64,000 nucleotides of DNA from Alphaproteobacteria bacterium (GTDB taxonomy: Bacteria; Pseudomonadota; Alphaproteobacteria; RF32; CAG-239). Position 1 is the first letter of the stretch. Each line of letters starts with the position of its first letter. The notes under the pieces are model-generated. The model did not search any database. It was given only the letters and a program-made list of their open reading frames with translations, and had not been told where the DNA came from. Positions 1 to 9,080 of the stretch are shown here, one piece after another. The DNA is taken from assembly GCA_017465405.1 (NCBI GenBank), contig JAFTWG010000017.1:1-64000 (forward strand), given 5' to 3'. The position numbers and the translations under genes are program-made.

Positions 1-137
1 GCTGTAAAGCTTGCACCGCCTTCTTCTGCCAATACTTTGGTAATAGCGGCTGTTAATGTGGTTTTACCATGGTCTACGTGACCAATTGTACCAATGTTGC
101 AGTGAGGTTTGTTTCTCTCAAATTTCTCTTTTGCCAT
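1..137 (-). CDS. tuf: Elongation factor Tu, N-terminal part (runs off the window)
   Basis: Only the first 45 or so codons are present; the gene continues beyond base 1. The translation starts [12 protein letters not shown] and contains the G1 P-loop [13 protein letters not shown], which is diagnostic for EF-Tu, the GTPase that carries aminoacyl-tRNA to the ribosome. It is the last visible gene of a minus-strand unit whose first two members are tRNA-Tyr and tRNA-Gly, with only about 60 bases between tRNA-Gly and the start codon. This matches the known tRNA-tuf operon arrangement of many proteobacteria, so the mRNA is probably released by tRNA processing. Confidence 0.97.
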   Translation of the reverse strand, partial: MAKEKFERNKPHCNIGTIGHVDHGKTTLTAAITKVLAEEGGASFT

Positions 138-197
138 TGTTTTCGTTTCCTAGTTGTTAGTGTTAAAATCAAAAACCTTGAAAAATTTGAGAGGAAA

Positions 198-271
198 TGG
201 AGCGGGTGAGGGGAATCGAACCCCCGTCATAAGCTTGGAAGGCTTCTGCTCTACCATTGAGCTACACCCGC
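198..271 (-). tRNA. tRNA-Gly(TCC)
   Basis: The minus strand folds as a complete cloverleaf: acceptor GCGGGTG/CACCCGC, D-arm GCTCAATGGTAGAGC, anticodon loop CTTCCAA (anticodon TCC), T-arm with GGTTCGATTCC, discriminator T and an encoded CCA at 198-200. It sits between tRNA-Tyr and tuf on the same strand. Confidence 0.97.
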
Positions 272-312
272 AATAACCAATCTTATCTTTCAAGTTTCTG
301 CCTTAATTTAAA

Positions 313-398
313 TGGTGGAGGGGGAAAGATTCGAACTTTCGTAGACCTAAGTCGACGGATTTACAGTCCGTTGCATTTGACCGCTCTGCCACCCCTCC
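313..398 (-). tRNA. tRNA-Tyr(GTA)
   Basis: Class II tRNA with a long variable arm. The acceptor stem GGAGGGG pairs with CCCCTCC, the anticodon loop is CTGTAAA (anticodon GTA), the T-loop is GTTCGAATC and CCA is encoded at 313-315. First gene of the tRNA-Tyr, tRNA-Gly, tuf unit. Confidence 0.97.
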
Positions 399-459
399 AT
401 ATATAAATTCAGACGAGGATAAAAAAGGAAAGTATCCTTTCGCAAATTCCATAAAGCAA

Positions 460-486
460 ATAATATCATTTTAAGCAAGATGTCAA
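460..486 (-). promoter_or_regulatory. Candidate promoter of the tRNA-Tyr/tRNA-Gly/tuf unit
   Basis: Reading the minus strand, TTGACA (481-486) is followed after 15 bases by TATTAT (460-465), about 60 bases upstream of tRNA-Tyr. The spacer is shorter than the usual 17, so the exact -10 is uncertain. Confidence 0.45.
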
Positions 487-495
487 TAACTTTTT

Positions 496-2199
496 TTAAT
501 TTTTAGTATTTATTCTTAATTTTGCCTCATTTAAAGCCTCCGGAGTGCCAATATGAAAGAAATATGCTTCATTTATTACAAAACCGAGTTTTTTATTTTT
601 TTGTGCAATATCAAACAAATCTCTGAGTGAAAATTTTTCTTCTTTTACATTATCAAAAATTTTTCTGTTTACGATTGATATTCCGCTGAACATATAAGGG
701 AAGCCCGATATTTTGTTTTCGTTTCTTTCGGGGTGATTATTTATATCAATACGATAATCACCGATGCCTTTATCACCACATATATCCTCTAAATTTTGAA
801 GCAGTATCAAAATATCATATTTTTCTTCATTCCATTTATCTATCATTTTCCATAAAGCCGGTTTATATCCTTTATCTATGAAAAACACATCACTATTACT
901 CACAAAAAAAGCTTGTCCCTCTAATAAAGGAAGAGCTTTTTTTACTCCCCCTCCGGTTTCAAGTGCTTCTTTTTCTTCGGAAAAAACAATATCCAGACCA
1001 GATTGATTTTTAAGAATATGTTCTTTTATGAGTTCACCTTTATAACACAGATTTACAACAAATTTTTTTATATTAATACTTTTAAGACGCTCGAAATTAT
1101 AATCAATTAAGGCTTTGTTTCCTACTTCAACCAATGGCTTGGGTAAATTATCGGTAAGTTCCCGCATACGGGAGCCTCTACCGGCAGCTAAAACAACAGC
1201 TTCAAATATAGGTTTTCTTTTAGGTAAAGATCTGCATTGTTCAGGTATATTTTCATCTACCCATTTTTTTATTTCGACAAATTTAGGATATAGTAATATA
1301 TGTTCTAATGCTTTCCATGTTTGAGGAATAAATTGTAAATATTTTTCTTTTTGATTTACAATACTTAACGTAGTAAAACGCCCTAATACCCTCATATGTC
1401 GAAACATATACATAAAGGCGAAAGAATCTTCAAAATCTTCACGATTTATTCCTGATAATTGATTAAAAAAGACATCTTTAGTTTTTGATATTGTTCCAGG
1501 TGAAATCACCATTCTGTCTGCAGCTAAAAGGCTTGCTATATCATAAGTTAAAGGTCCCCACATTGCATCTTGAAAATCAATTATGGCATATTTGTTTTCC
1601 GGTGTAATCATGATATTATCAATATGATAATCCCATAACATCAATCTTGACGGAATTTTGTATGCCATATCGGAAAGTTTATCAACAATAGATAAAAATT
1701 CTTCCTTTTTTCTGTCGTCAAGAGGATATCCGAGAGCACAAGGAAAATACCATTCAGTAAAAAGTTTTATATCGTCAAGCAAATTTTGTTTGGAAAAATC
1801 TTTTATATATTCGGGTTTGTTCTTTATATTTGTAACTTTGGCAATAGCTAATCCGGATTTGAGATATAGATTTTCTTCAGTTTTAGGAGATAACAAAGTT
1901 CTTACTGAATTATCTCCTAAATCTTCCAGTAATAAAATTCCTTCATCAAAGTTTTTATAATATACCTTTGGTACATAAACATCATTTTTTAATAAAAAAT
2001 CTGATAGTAAAGTAAATTCTTTTGGTTTACATTTACATCCGTCATCATCCATAACTATTACACTTTGTCCTTTATATATAGCCCTATAGTATTTACGAGA
2101 TGATGCGTCTGTATTGAGAGTATTTAGTATAAAATCTCTGCTTTTCCAATATTGTTCCAATATAGTTTTTATTTTTGTTATACGCCCCAGATTTTCCAT
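496..2199 (-). CDS. AmgK-MurU fusion: MurNAc/GlcNAc sugar kinase joined to MurNAc-1-P uridylyltransferase
   Basis: This 567-residue protein joins two enzymes. Residues 1 to about 325 are an aminoglycoside-phosphotransferase fold with the catalytic loop WDYHIDN (189-195) and metal-binding IDFQD (207-211), both typical of AmgK, which phosphorylates the anomeric position of MurNAc and GlcNAc. Residues 332-567 are a sugar nucleotidyltransferase with LAAGRGSRM (337-345) and PKPL (353-356), as in MurU, which makes UDP-MurNAc from MurNAc-1-phosphate. In the family these are normally two adjacent genes; here a short basic linker joins them in one frame. A GGGAG ribosome site lies 9 bases before the ATG. 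It is divergent from the HAD gene at 2286. Function is inferred from motifs; the pathway context is the other recycling genes in this window (9822-12088, 59918). Confidence 0.85.
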   Translation of the reverse strand: MENLGRITKIKTILEQYWKSRDFILNTLNTDASSRKYYRAIYKGQSVIVMDDDGCKCKPKEFTLLSDFLLKNDVYVPKVYYKNFDEGILLLEDLGDNSVRTLLSPKTEENLYLKSGLAIAKVTNIKNKPEYIKDFSKQNLLDDIKLFTEWYFPCALGYPLDDRKKEEFLSIVDKLSDMAYKIPSRLMLWDYHIDNIMITPENKYAIIDFQDAMWGPLTYDIASLLAADRMVISPGTISKTKDVFFNQLSGINREDFEDSFAFMYMFRHMRVLGRFTTLSIVNQKEKYLQFIPQTWKALEHILLYPKFVEIKKWVDENIPEQCRSLPKRKPIFEAVVLAAGRGSRMRELTDNLPKPLVEVGNKALIDYNFERLKSINIKKFVVNLCYKGELIKEHILKNQSGLDIVFSEEKEALETGGGVKKALPLLEGQAFFVSNSDVFFIDKGYKPALWKMIDKWNEEKYDILILLQNLEDICGDKGIGDYRIDINNHPERNENKISGFPYMFSGISIVNRKIFDNVKEEKFSLRDLFDIAQKNKKLGFVINEAYFFHIGTPEALNEAKLRINTKN

Positions 2200-2285
2200 T
2201 GACCAAAGCTCCCAAAATGCTATTATTCAAACAATAGCCAGATTAAAAATCAAGCTTTAAAATATGATTAAGACAAGGAGTTTAT

Positions 2286-2918
2286 ATGGTTTATAAATAT
2301 GTTGTTTTTGATTGGGACGGAACTTTAGCTGATACTTATCCTGTTTTGTCTGCAGCATATGATTATGCTTTTACAAAATTAAACATGCCCAGTATATCTT
2401 ATGATGAAGTAAAACGCATTACAAGCACATTACAAAACCGAGATACTTTAGGTTGTATGTTTGGCGAAAAGAAAGAAGAAGCTGCAAAATATTTTTACGA
2501 ATATATAGAAAAACATCATACGGAAAAACTTTTACCATTTGATGGAGCAAAAGACGTTTTAGAATATTGTAAAAATAGCGGAAAGCTAATTTATCTGATA
2601 ACCAATAAAAGCAAGCAATATATTCATGATGAAATAAAAATTTTAGGATTTGAAAAATATTTTGAAAAAGTAGTAGCTGCTAAAGAATATGAATATGATA
2701 AGCCACATCCGGTTGCTTGTCAGGCTATTTTTGATTATAAACTTCCTCCCGCCGAAGAAATTATTGTAATCGGCGATGGTGATGCAGATGTAAAGACCGC
2801 AGAAGCTCTCGGTGGAGCCGATAGTATTATTTGTGATGCAAAAGATAAATATGTCGGCAGTAAACCTACATATAAAATTAAAAATATTGCCGAAGCTATA
2901 AAAATTTTGGAGAAATAA
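2286..2918 (+). CDS. HAD-superfamily phosphatase, phosphoglycolate phosphatase-like
   Basis: A 210-residue HAD hydrolase. Motif I is DWDGTLAD near residue 9, motif II is LITNKS, the motif III lysine is in YDKPHP, and motif IV is GDGDADVKTA. A helical cap between motifs I and II (subclass I) resembles Gph and PpaX-type phosphatases acting on phosphoglycolate, pyrophosphate or nucleotide monophosphates. Substrate cannot be read from sequence. AAGGAG lies just before the ATG. It is followed after 4 bases by the rlmB-like methyltransferase gene, so the two are probably cotranscribed. Confidence 0.82.
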   Translation: MVYKYVVFDWDGTLADTYPVLSAAYDYAFTKLNMPSISYDEVKRITSTLQNRDTLGCMFGEKKEEAAKYFYEYIEKHHTEKLLPFDGAKDVLEYCKNSGKLIYLITNKSKQYIHDEIKILGFEKYFEKVVAAKEYEYDKPHPVACQAIFDYKLPPAEEIIVIGDGDADVKTAEALGGADSIICDAKDKYVGSKPTYKIKNIAEAIKILEK

Positions 2919-2922
2919 GAAT

Positions 2923-3645
2923 ATGGTAAATAAAAATCAAGTCGTTATTTATGGTCGTCATGCCGTAAAAGCTGCAGTTGAAAATCCAAACAGAAAAATT
3001 GTGAAGGTAATGTGTTTACGAGAAAATATAGGTGAACTAAAGGGGAAAGTTGCAGAAAATAAAATTTTTGTTGCAGATAAAAAAGAACTTGAAAAAATTT
3101 TACCGCAAGATGCAGTTCACCAAGGATTTGTTGCAATAGCAGATATGTTGAATAATATATCTATTGAGGAAGTTTGTGAAAAAGCTCAAGAAAAAAGAGA
3201 CTGCTACTTATTGGTATTAGATCAAGTAACAGATCCTCAAAATATAGGTGCTATTATTCGTTCTTGTGCAGCTTTCGGAAGTATGGCTCTTGTTGTTCAA
3301 GATAAAAACTCCCCTCAAGAAAGCGGGGCTATGCTTAAAGCAGCTGCCGGAACATTTGAAAATATGCCAACCTGTAGAGTTACAAATTTATCAAGAGCAT
3401 TGGAACAACTTAAAAAAGCAGGGTTTTGGGTTGTAGGTATGGATGGTTACGCAAAAACTAACATTGATAAATTGGATAAAAAAGGCAAATTAGCTGTTGT
3501 CATGGGAAGCGAAGGAAAGGGCATGCGTCGCCTGATAGAAGAATCTTGTGATTTAACTGTTCGCTTACCGATAGCAGAAAACGTAGAAAGTCTGAATGTA
3601 TCAACTGCTGCTGCAGTGGTTTTGTATGAATTGAGTAAAAAATAA
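2923..3645 (+). CDS. rlmB: TrmH/SpoU-family 23S rRNA 2'-O-ribose methyltransferase (RlmB-like)
   Basis: The 240-residue protein has an N-terminal L30e-like substrate-binding part beginning VIYGRHAVKAAVEN, then a SPOUT methyltransferase domain with motif 1 DQVTDPQNIGAIIRS, motif 2 VMGSEGKGM and motif 3 ESLNVSTAAAVVLYE. These are the knot-forming SAM-binding motifs of RlmB, which modifies G2251 of 23S rRNA; other SpoU tRNA/rRNA methylases look similar. Length and order of domains fit RlmB. It lies in a plus-strand run with the HAD gene and the ABC genes. Confidence 0.85.
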   Translation: MVNKNQVVIYGRHAVKAAVENPNRKIVKVMCLRENIGELKGKVAENKIFVADKKELEKILPQDAVHQGFVAIADMLNNISIEEVCEKAQEKRDCYLLVLDQVTDPQNIGAIIRSCAAFGSMALVVQDKNSPQESGAMLKAAAGTFENMPTCRVTNLSRALEQLKKAGFWVVGMDGYAKTNIDKLDKKGKLAVVMGSEGKGMRRLIEESCDLTVRLPIAENVESLNVSTAAAVVLYELSKK

Positions 3646-3656
3646 GCGGAAAAACA

Positions 3657-4385
3657 ATGGCTGAAGAATATTTAAAAGTAGAAAATCTTTACAAAAACTA
3701 TGGAAAAATTAAAGCTGTAAATAACGTTACCTTTTCTGCAAAAAAAGGAGAAATTATTGCTTTATTAGGTCCTAATGGAGCTGGAAAATCAACATTGATG
3801 AATATGATATCCGGTTATCTTTCTCCATCTTCGGGAGATATTTTTGTATGTGATAAAAATATAAAAAATAATCCGTTGTGGGGAAAAGAAAATATAGGTT
3901 TTTTACCTGAAGGCTCACCGCTTTATGCCGATTTAACCGTTAATGATTTTTTGAAGTATATGGCAGAATTGAGAGGGGTTTCTTATAAAAATGTAGAAAA
4001 GGTTATAAAAACCGCAAAAATTGAAAATGTAGCTTTACAAAAAGTTGAAACATTATCAAAAGGTTATCAACGTAGAGTTGGTTTTGCTCAAAGTATTTTA
4101 TCTGACCCTCCGCTTTTGTTGTTGGATGAACCTACGGACGGTTTAGATCCAAATCAAAAAAAACATATTCGCAATTTAATTTCTCAAATGGGAAAAGATA
4201 AAACTATTCTTATTTCAACTCACTTGTTGGAAGAGGCTGAAAATGTTTGCAACAGAATAATTATGATAAATAAAGGAATGGTTGTTGCAGACGGAACTCT
4301 TAAAGATATTTTAGAAAAAAACAACAAAAATAATTTGGAAGAAATTTTTTATGATTTAGCCGGTGACGAAGGAGAAAAGGCATGA
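3657..4385 (+). CDS. ABC transporter ATP-binding protein (GldA/NatA-like)
   Basis: A 242-residue ABC ATPase. Walker A is GPNGAGKST (about residues 38-46), the signature region is LSKGYQRRVGFAQ, Walker B is LLLLDEPTDGLDP, and the switch histidine is in ISTHLLEE. The closest subfamily by eye is the ABC-2 type exporters such as GldA and NatA. Its stop overlaps the ATG of the next gene (GCATGA), which encodes the permease and accessory parts, so the two form one transporter. The cargo is unknown. Confidence 0.9.
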   Translation: MAEEYLKVENLYKNYGKIKAVNNVTFSAKKGEIIALLGPNGAGKSTLMNMISGYLSPSSGDIFVCDKNIKNNPLWGKENIGFLPEGSPLYADLTVNDFLKYMAELRGVSYKNVEKVIKTAKIENVALQKVETLSKGYQRRVGFAQSILSDPPLLLLDEPTDGLDPNQKKHIRNLISQMGKDKTILISTHLLEEAENVCNRIIMINKGMVVADGTLKDILEKNNKNNLEEIFYDLAGDEGEKA

Positions 4386-7300
4386 AAAAACTTTGGGCAG
4401 TTACCAAAAATGAGTTGTTACGATACTTCATTTCTCCGTTGGCTTATGTATATTTAATAGCTTTTTTGGTTTTAAACGGTTCTTTTGCTGTCTATTTCGG
4501 ACATTTTATAGAAAGAGGAATTGCTGATTTAACCCCGATGTTTGGTTTTCAGCCGTGGCTTTATCTGCTTTTTATTCCCGGAATTTCCATGAGATTATGG
4601 TCTGAAGAATTTAGAAATAAAACAATTGTTCAAATCGTTACCATGCCAGTCAGTATTACAACTCTTGTTTTAGGTAAATTTTTTGCGTCATGGATATTTG
4701 TTTTAATCGCCCTTCTCTTAACTTTTCCCTTTTGGATTTTGGTAAATTATTTGGGACAACCGGACAATGCCGTTATTTTCGTAAGCTATCTTGGGAGCTG
4801 GTTATTAGCCGGTTGTATGCTTGCTATATCTCAAACAATGTCATCTTTGACTAAAAATCAAGTGATAGCTTTGGTTTTATCGGTTGTTGCAAATTTCTTG
4901 TTCTTTGTCAGCGGTATTGAATATGTTTTAGGTTTCTTTAGAATGTTTACTCCGGCAAGCATTGTTGACATGATAGCTTCTTTCAGTTTTCTAACTCATT
5001 TCGGACAAGTAATGAGCGGATTGTTTGAATTCAGATATATGGTTTTCGTGATATCAATAATTTTGTTGTTTAATATTGCTACGATTTTAATTGTTAGCTT
5101 TAAGACATCGGGAACTTCAAAATGGCTAAAATCTAATCAAGCAGGATATTATGTGATAATATTTTTAATGATGTTGCTCGGTTTTGTCGGATTAAATTTA
5201 TCTTGTAATAATTTTTTCAGAACATGGCAGTATGATTTTACGGAAGAGAAAATTTATACTCTTTCTCCTTCGTCACAAAAAATATTGAATGATATTCCCG
5301 AAAAAATTACGGCAAAGTTTTATTATTCTCCTATTTTAGGGCAAAGAAATCCGGAAATACGAATAATGTATGATAGGATAAGATTATTATTGCAAAGATT
5401 TCATAATCTTGAACCCGACAAATTCAGTTTTCGTATATATAATCCTGAACCGCTTACCGAGGCAGAAGATGCCGCGATATCATCCGGTTTACAACCTATT
5501 CCTTTGATAGAGTTGAGCAGAAACGGGTATATGGGAATCGTTTTCAGTGATGCGATTGATAATAAAACAATTATACCGTTTTTTCCAATTGAAAGGCAGA
5601 CTTTTTTAGAACAAGATTTGATGGAAAAAATATATCAACTTATTCATAAGAAAAAAGTTGTAGGTATCATTTCCGGTCTTCCGATTATGGAAACACAACA
5701 AGAAGTCGGATATATTTCTCCGGAATGGAATATTATTTCTGAAATAAAAAAGTTTTACGATATAAAGATTATTAAGAAATCTGAAGATTTTCCTCAAATT
5801 GATGTTTTAATGTTAGTTCACCCGCAAAATTTGAGTGATGAGTTTGTTAATGAAATCAAAAGATATTCAAAACAAGGCGGAAAAACTTTGTTGTTGCTTG
5901 ATACTGCAGCCGAAGCTCCACGTATTTTTTCTGCAGTAAACACTGAATTTTATCCTTCAGATGTAAAAGATTTAGATAAATTTTTCGGTTTTAGGATGTA
6001 TAATGAATTGATAGTTGTGGATTTAGACAACTCAATAACGGTTGATGCAACAAAAAATTATTCGACTAATCCTATTTTTACTCAAGATGTTGTGCAATTT
6101 GTTTTGCCTAATGATAGTATGAATCCGGATTTTGATATAACCAAAAATTTGCAATCAATTTTGTTTGCTTCAACATCTCTCTTGGTTCCTGATGGTTATA
6201 ATAGTGAATTTACTCCGCTTATTGTTGGTGGAAAAAATTCAGGGATTATGCCCTCAAGCGTTGTATATGAAGGAATAAATCCGGCAGATTTGTTGAATGA
6301 TTTTGAGCCGATAAACAAACTGAAAGTTATTGCTGCCTTATTAAAAAGCAGAAACTCATATTTGCCGTTTGAAGCAATAGTTGTCGCTGATACAGATTTT
6401 ATTTATGATACTTTTTGGAGTAAAGGAAGAACAATTCTTGAAAACAACTATTTTGTTCCGGTTTATGATAATGCTAATTTCATATTGAATGCTCTGGATT
6501 ATTTGAGCGGTAATAATGATTTAATTTCTTTGCGAGGAAAAATTCATAAAATAAGAGTTTTTGAAGATTTTGAAAATATGCGTAAGCAAAATATCAGACA
6601 ATTCCGATTAAAAGAACATGATATTTTTAATAAAATAAATTACACCAAAGCGGCTCTTAATGAAATTACTGCAAAAAGAAATTTTGAAGAAAGAGAAATT
6701 TTTACAGCGGATGAGCAAGCCCTAATTGCAAGAACCCGTCAAAATTTACAAAATCTTTTAACAGAACTGGGAGATATAAGAATTAATATGCACAAAAATT
6801 TGCAGGATCTCTCAATGATGATAAAATTATCAACGATATTTTCCGTACCGTTGTTGATAATTATTGTATTGATTTTCCAAAGTATTTTGAAAAACAAACA
6901 ATGGCATAATTTTTCATTATCATTTAGTTTTAATAAAGAATTTACCAAAACTGCTTTTGGTGTATTAACTTTTGTTATGATTGGTGCTGTTTCGGTTTAT
7001 TTCTCCACTAAAGACGATTGGAGTGAATTTGAAAATAAAAAAGTTTTTTCAAATTTTGTTGAAGAACTTAATAATATTACCAACATTAATTTATCTTCTA
7101 AAAATGAAAATATTGAATTTATTTACGATAATGGTGAATGGAAAATAAAAAACAGTCCTTGTATGGTTGTACATCAAGAAAGGATCAGACGCTTTTTAAC
7201 AGAAATTGCGAATATGCAATATTATGAAAAAAAATCAGATAAATTGGAAAATTTAGGAGCTTTCGGTTTGAATTTTTCCGGAAAAGACGTTGAAGATGGA

Positions 7301-7834
7301 ATTAAAATAGTTATATCCGGAGAAAAAGAAAAGTTTGCTGAATTTTATCTTGGAAAATATGATATAGACATAGGAAGAGGCGGACGTGCCGCTTATATCC
7401 GTTTTCCGAATGAATTTCAAGTATGGATGGTTAGAGCTGATTTGATTGATATGTCAATAGCTCCTATTAATTGGGCTTACGGAAGTTTGTGGAATCTGCG
7501 TTTCGGAAGACTGAAAGGTTTCAATAAGGTCGATAATCAAAACAGAATTATGGTGCTGATAAAAGAATTACTTAACACATTTTACATAGGTGAAGAAAAA
7601 GAAATTCAAGATAGTAAAAAAGTGTTGGATATTGTTTTGCACACAGAAAATGATATTGATGTTTCTATTGACTTTGTGAAGAAAAATGAAGATATATATG
7701 TCAAATATCACTTTCCGAAAGAATTAGGACAATCTCATTTAGGCTATTTTGCTAAAACTGCGGATAAGTGTTATTACAAAATTGATAAAAATAAATTTAA
7801 GGAAATAGAAAATGTCGTTATTACGGCAAGATAA
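4382..7834 (+). CDS. Three-part ABC-2 permease / GldG-like / DUF4340-like fusion protein
   Basis: An unusually long protein of 1150 residues. Residues 1 to about 240 form a six-helix ABC-2 permease (GldF-like). Around 258 a second membrane helix starts a GldG-like, ABC-associated periplasmic region (KIYTLSPSSQKILNDI, then VVGIISGLP) that ends near 825 in another membrane helix. From about 855 a further helix leads to a C-terminal region with GEWKIKNSP, FGLNF and the LWNLRFGRL segment, matching what I know of DUF4340. In many bacteria these three parts are separate adjacent genes; here they are one frame with no internal stop. It pairs with the ATPase at 3657. In gliding bacteria GldAFG supports motility or secretion, but most homologues elsewhere have no assigned substrate. 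Confidence 0.82.
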   Translation: MKKLWAVTKNELLRYFISPLAYVYLIAFLVLNGSFAVYFGHFIERGIADLTPMFGFQPWLYLLFIPGISMRLWSEEFRNKTIVQIVTMPVSITTLVLGKFFASWIFVLIALLLTFPFWILVNYLGQPDNAVIFVSYLGSWLLAGCMLAISQTMSSLTKNQVIALVLSVVANFLFFVSGIEYVLGFFRMFTPASIVDMIASFSFLTHFGQVMSGLFEFRYMVFVISIILLFNIATILIVSFKTSGTSKWLKSNQAGYYVIIFLMMLLGFVGLNLSCNNFFRTWQYDFTEEKIYTLSPSSQKILNDIPEKITAKFYYSPILGQRNPEIRIMYDRIRLLLQRFHNLEPDKFSFRIYNPEPLTEAEDAAISSGLQPIPLIELSRNGYMGIVFSDAIDNKTIIPFFPIERQTFLEQDLMEKIYQLIHKKKVVGIISGLPIMETQQEVGYISPEWNIISEIKKFYDIKIIKKSEDFPQIDVLMLVHPQNLSDEFVNEIKRYSKQGGKTLLLLDTAAEAPRIFSAVNTEFYPSDVKDLDKFFGFRMYNELIVVDLDNSITVDATKNYSTNPIFTQDVVQFVLPNDSMNPDFDITKNLQSILFASTSLLVPDGYNSEFTPLIVGGKNSGIMPSSVVYEGINPADLLNDFEPINKLKVIAALLKSRNSYLPFEAIVVADTDFIYDTFWSKGRTILENNYFVPVYDNANFILNALDYLSGNNDLISLRGKIHKIRVFEDFENMRKQNIRQFRLKEHDIFNKINYTKAALNEITAKRNFEEREIFTADEQALIARTRQNLQNLLTELGDIRINMHKNLQDLSMMIKLSTIFSVPLLIIIVLIFQSILKNKQWHNFSLSFSFNKEFTKTAFGVLTFVMIGAVSVYFSTKDDWSEFENKKVFSNFVEELNNITNINLSSKNENIEFIYDNGEWKIKNSPCMVVHQERIRRFLTEIANMQYYEKKSDKLENLGAFGLNFSGKDVEDGIKIVISGEKEKFAEFYLGKYDIDIGRGGRAAYIRFPNEFQVWMVRADLIDMSIAPINWAYGSLWNLRFGRLKGFNKVDNQNRIMVLIKELLNTFYIGEEKEIQDSKKVLDIVLHTENDIDVSIDFVKKNEDIYVKYHFPKELGQSHLGYFAKTADKCYYKIDKNKFKEIENVVITAR

Positions 7835-8726
7835 TAACGGTTTGAAAAAAATAGCTGCAGCGGCAAGTGTTTTTTTATCAATAAGTTTAATGTTGATAAA
7901 GCTCTTTGCTTCTGTTTATACCGGTTCTTTGGCTGTACTGTCATCGCTTGTTGACAGTATATCGGACATTTTTGCTTCTCTGATAACTTTTATTGCGGTA
8001 CGATTTTCAACTCTTCCTGCCAGTAAAAATCATCGTTACGGTTATGGAAAAGCAGAAGCTTTAAGTGCACTTATTCAATCCGCTTTCGTAGCAGGTTCAG
8101 GAATATTTGTAATATATGAAGGTATTGACAGGATATTTAATCCTCGCCCGCTAAACGATACTTTTTTCGGAATATTGGTTATGGTTATAAGTTTTTTTGC
8201 TACATTGTTTTTGATATTGTTTCAAAAATACGTAGTAAAAAAAACTTCATCAATAGCTGTTCAAGCGGATAGCTTACACTATATGGTTGATATTATAACA
8301 AATGCGACGATAATACTAAGTCTTTTAGTAGTAAAGTTTTTTAATGTATGGTGGTTTGATACTCTGACAGCAATCTTTGTTTCAGGATATTTATTATATA
8401 ATGCGTACAAGATAGCAAAAAGTGCAATTTCTTTATTGCTTGACAAAGAACTGGGAGCAGATATCAGAAAATCAATAGAAAATATCGTTAAAAATTGTAG
8501 TTTTTGTTTAGGTATGCACGATTTAAGAACTCGTGATTTAGGCGGTATTTATATTTTTGAGTTTCATTTGGAATTAGACGGCAATTTATCTTTATACAAT
8601 GCTCATAAATTAACGGATATCATAGAACGAGAAGTAAAAAATCTTTATCCCGGAGCACAAGTCATCATTCACCAAGATCCGGCAGGATTGGAAGAGGAAA
8701 GACTTGATAATATTCTTGTAAAGTAA
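7812..8726 (+). CDS. Cation diffusion facilitator family efflux protein (FieF/CzcD-like)
   Basis: A 304-residue protein with about six membrane helices followed by a cytoplasmic C-terminal domain. The metal-site segments are visible: SSLVDSISDIFAS in helix 2 (two Asp) and SLHYMVDIITN in helix 5 (His/Asp). Such proteins exchange Zn2+, Fe2+ or Mn2+ for protons across the inner membrane. The C-terminal part (from about 205) contains a dimerisation-type domain with conserved His in QVIIHQDP. Its ATG lies 23 bases inside the end of the upstream ABC gene, suggesting translational coupling. Metal specificity is not deducible. Confidence 0.88.
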   Translation: MSLLRQDNNGLKKIAAAASVFLSISLMLIKLFASVYTGSLAVLSSLVDSISDIFASLITFIAVRFSTLPASKNHRYGYGKAEALSALIQSAFVAGSGIFVIYEGIDRIFNPRPLNDTFFGILVMVISFFATLFLILFQKYVVKKTSSIAVQADSLHYMVDIITNATIILSLLVVKFFNVWWFDTLTAIFVSGYLLYNAYKIAKSAISLLLDKELGADIRKSIENIVKNCSFCLGMHDLRTRDLGGIYIFEFHLELDGNLSLYNAHKLTDIIEREVKNLYPGAQVIIHQDPAGLEEERLDNILVK

Positions 8727-8727
8727 A

Positions 8728-9015
8728 TTATAAATTTATATCAGCTTCATAAGCATAGATAATTTTTGTATCTTCTTCGTTTTCTTCTCTGCTCATTTCA
8801 CAAACCAATAACGAATCGGCGTCTTGTAAGCTGTCGATAACCTGTTCCGGAATTTCGTTAAGCAAAATATCATCATCATCATTTCTGTGTAAAACAGCAG
8901 TATTATCCGTAATGTTTATTGCAATGCTTGCATCTTTAGGTTCGCCGTCACGAACGTAGAGTAACAACATAACTTCATCTTCGTCATTGATAATAAAATC
9001 AAAAGTATCTTTCAT
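8728..9015 (-). CDS. Small acidic protein of unknown function
   Basis: A 95-residue, strongly acidic protein with no membrane segment or signal peptide. It contains DDDDILLNEIPEQVIDSL and ends EADINL. An AAAGGTG ribosome site lies before the ATG, and it converges on the cation exporter with one base between stops. I do not recognise the family. The alternation of short beta-like stretches suggests a small folded domain and not a disordered tail. It is likely monocistronic. Confidence 0.6.
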   Translation of the reverse strand: MKDTFDFIINDEDEVMLLLYVRDGEPKDASIAINITDNTAVLHRNDDDDILLNEIPEQVIDSLQDADSLLVCEMSREENEEDTKIIYAYEADINL

Positions 9016-9080
9016 AATTTACACCTTTATAAATAAAACATACGAACATTTTAATTATTATATTTATATTTACAAGAGGA

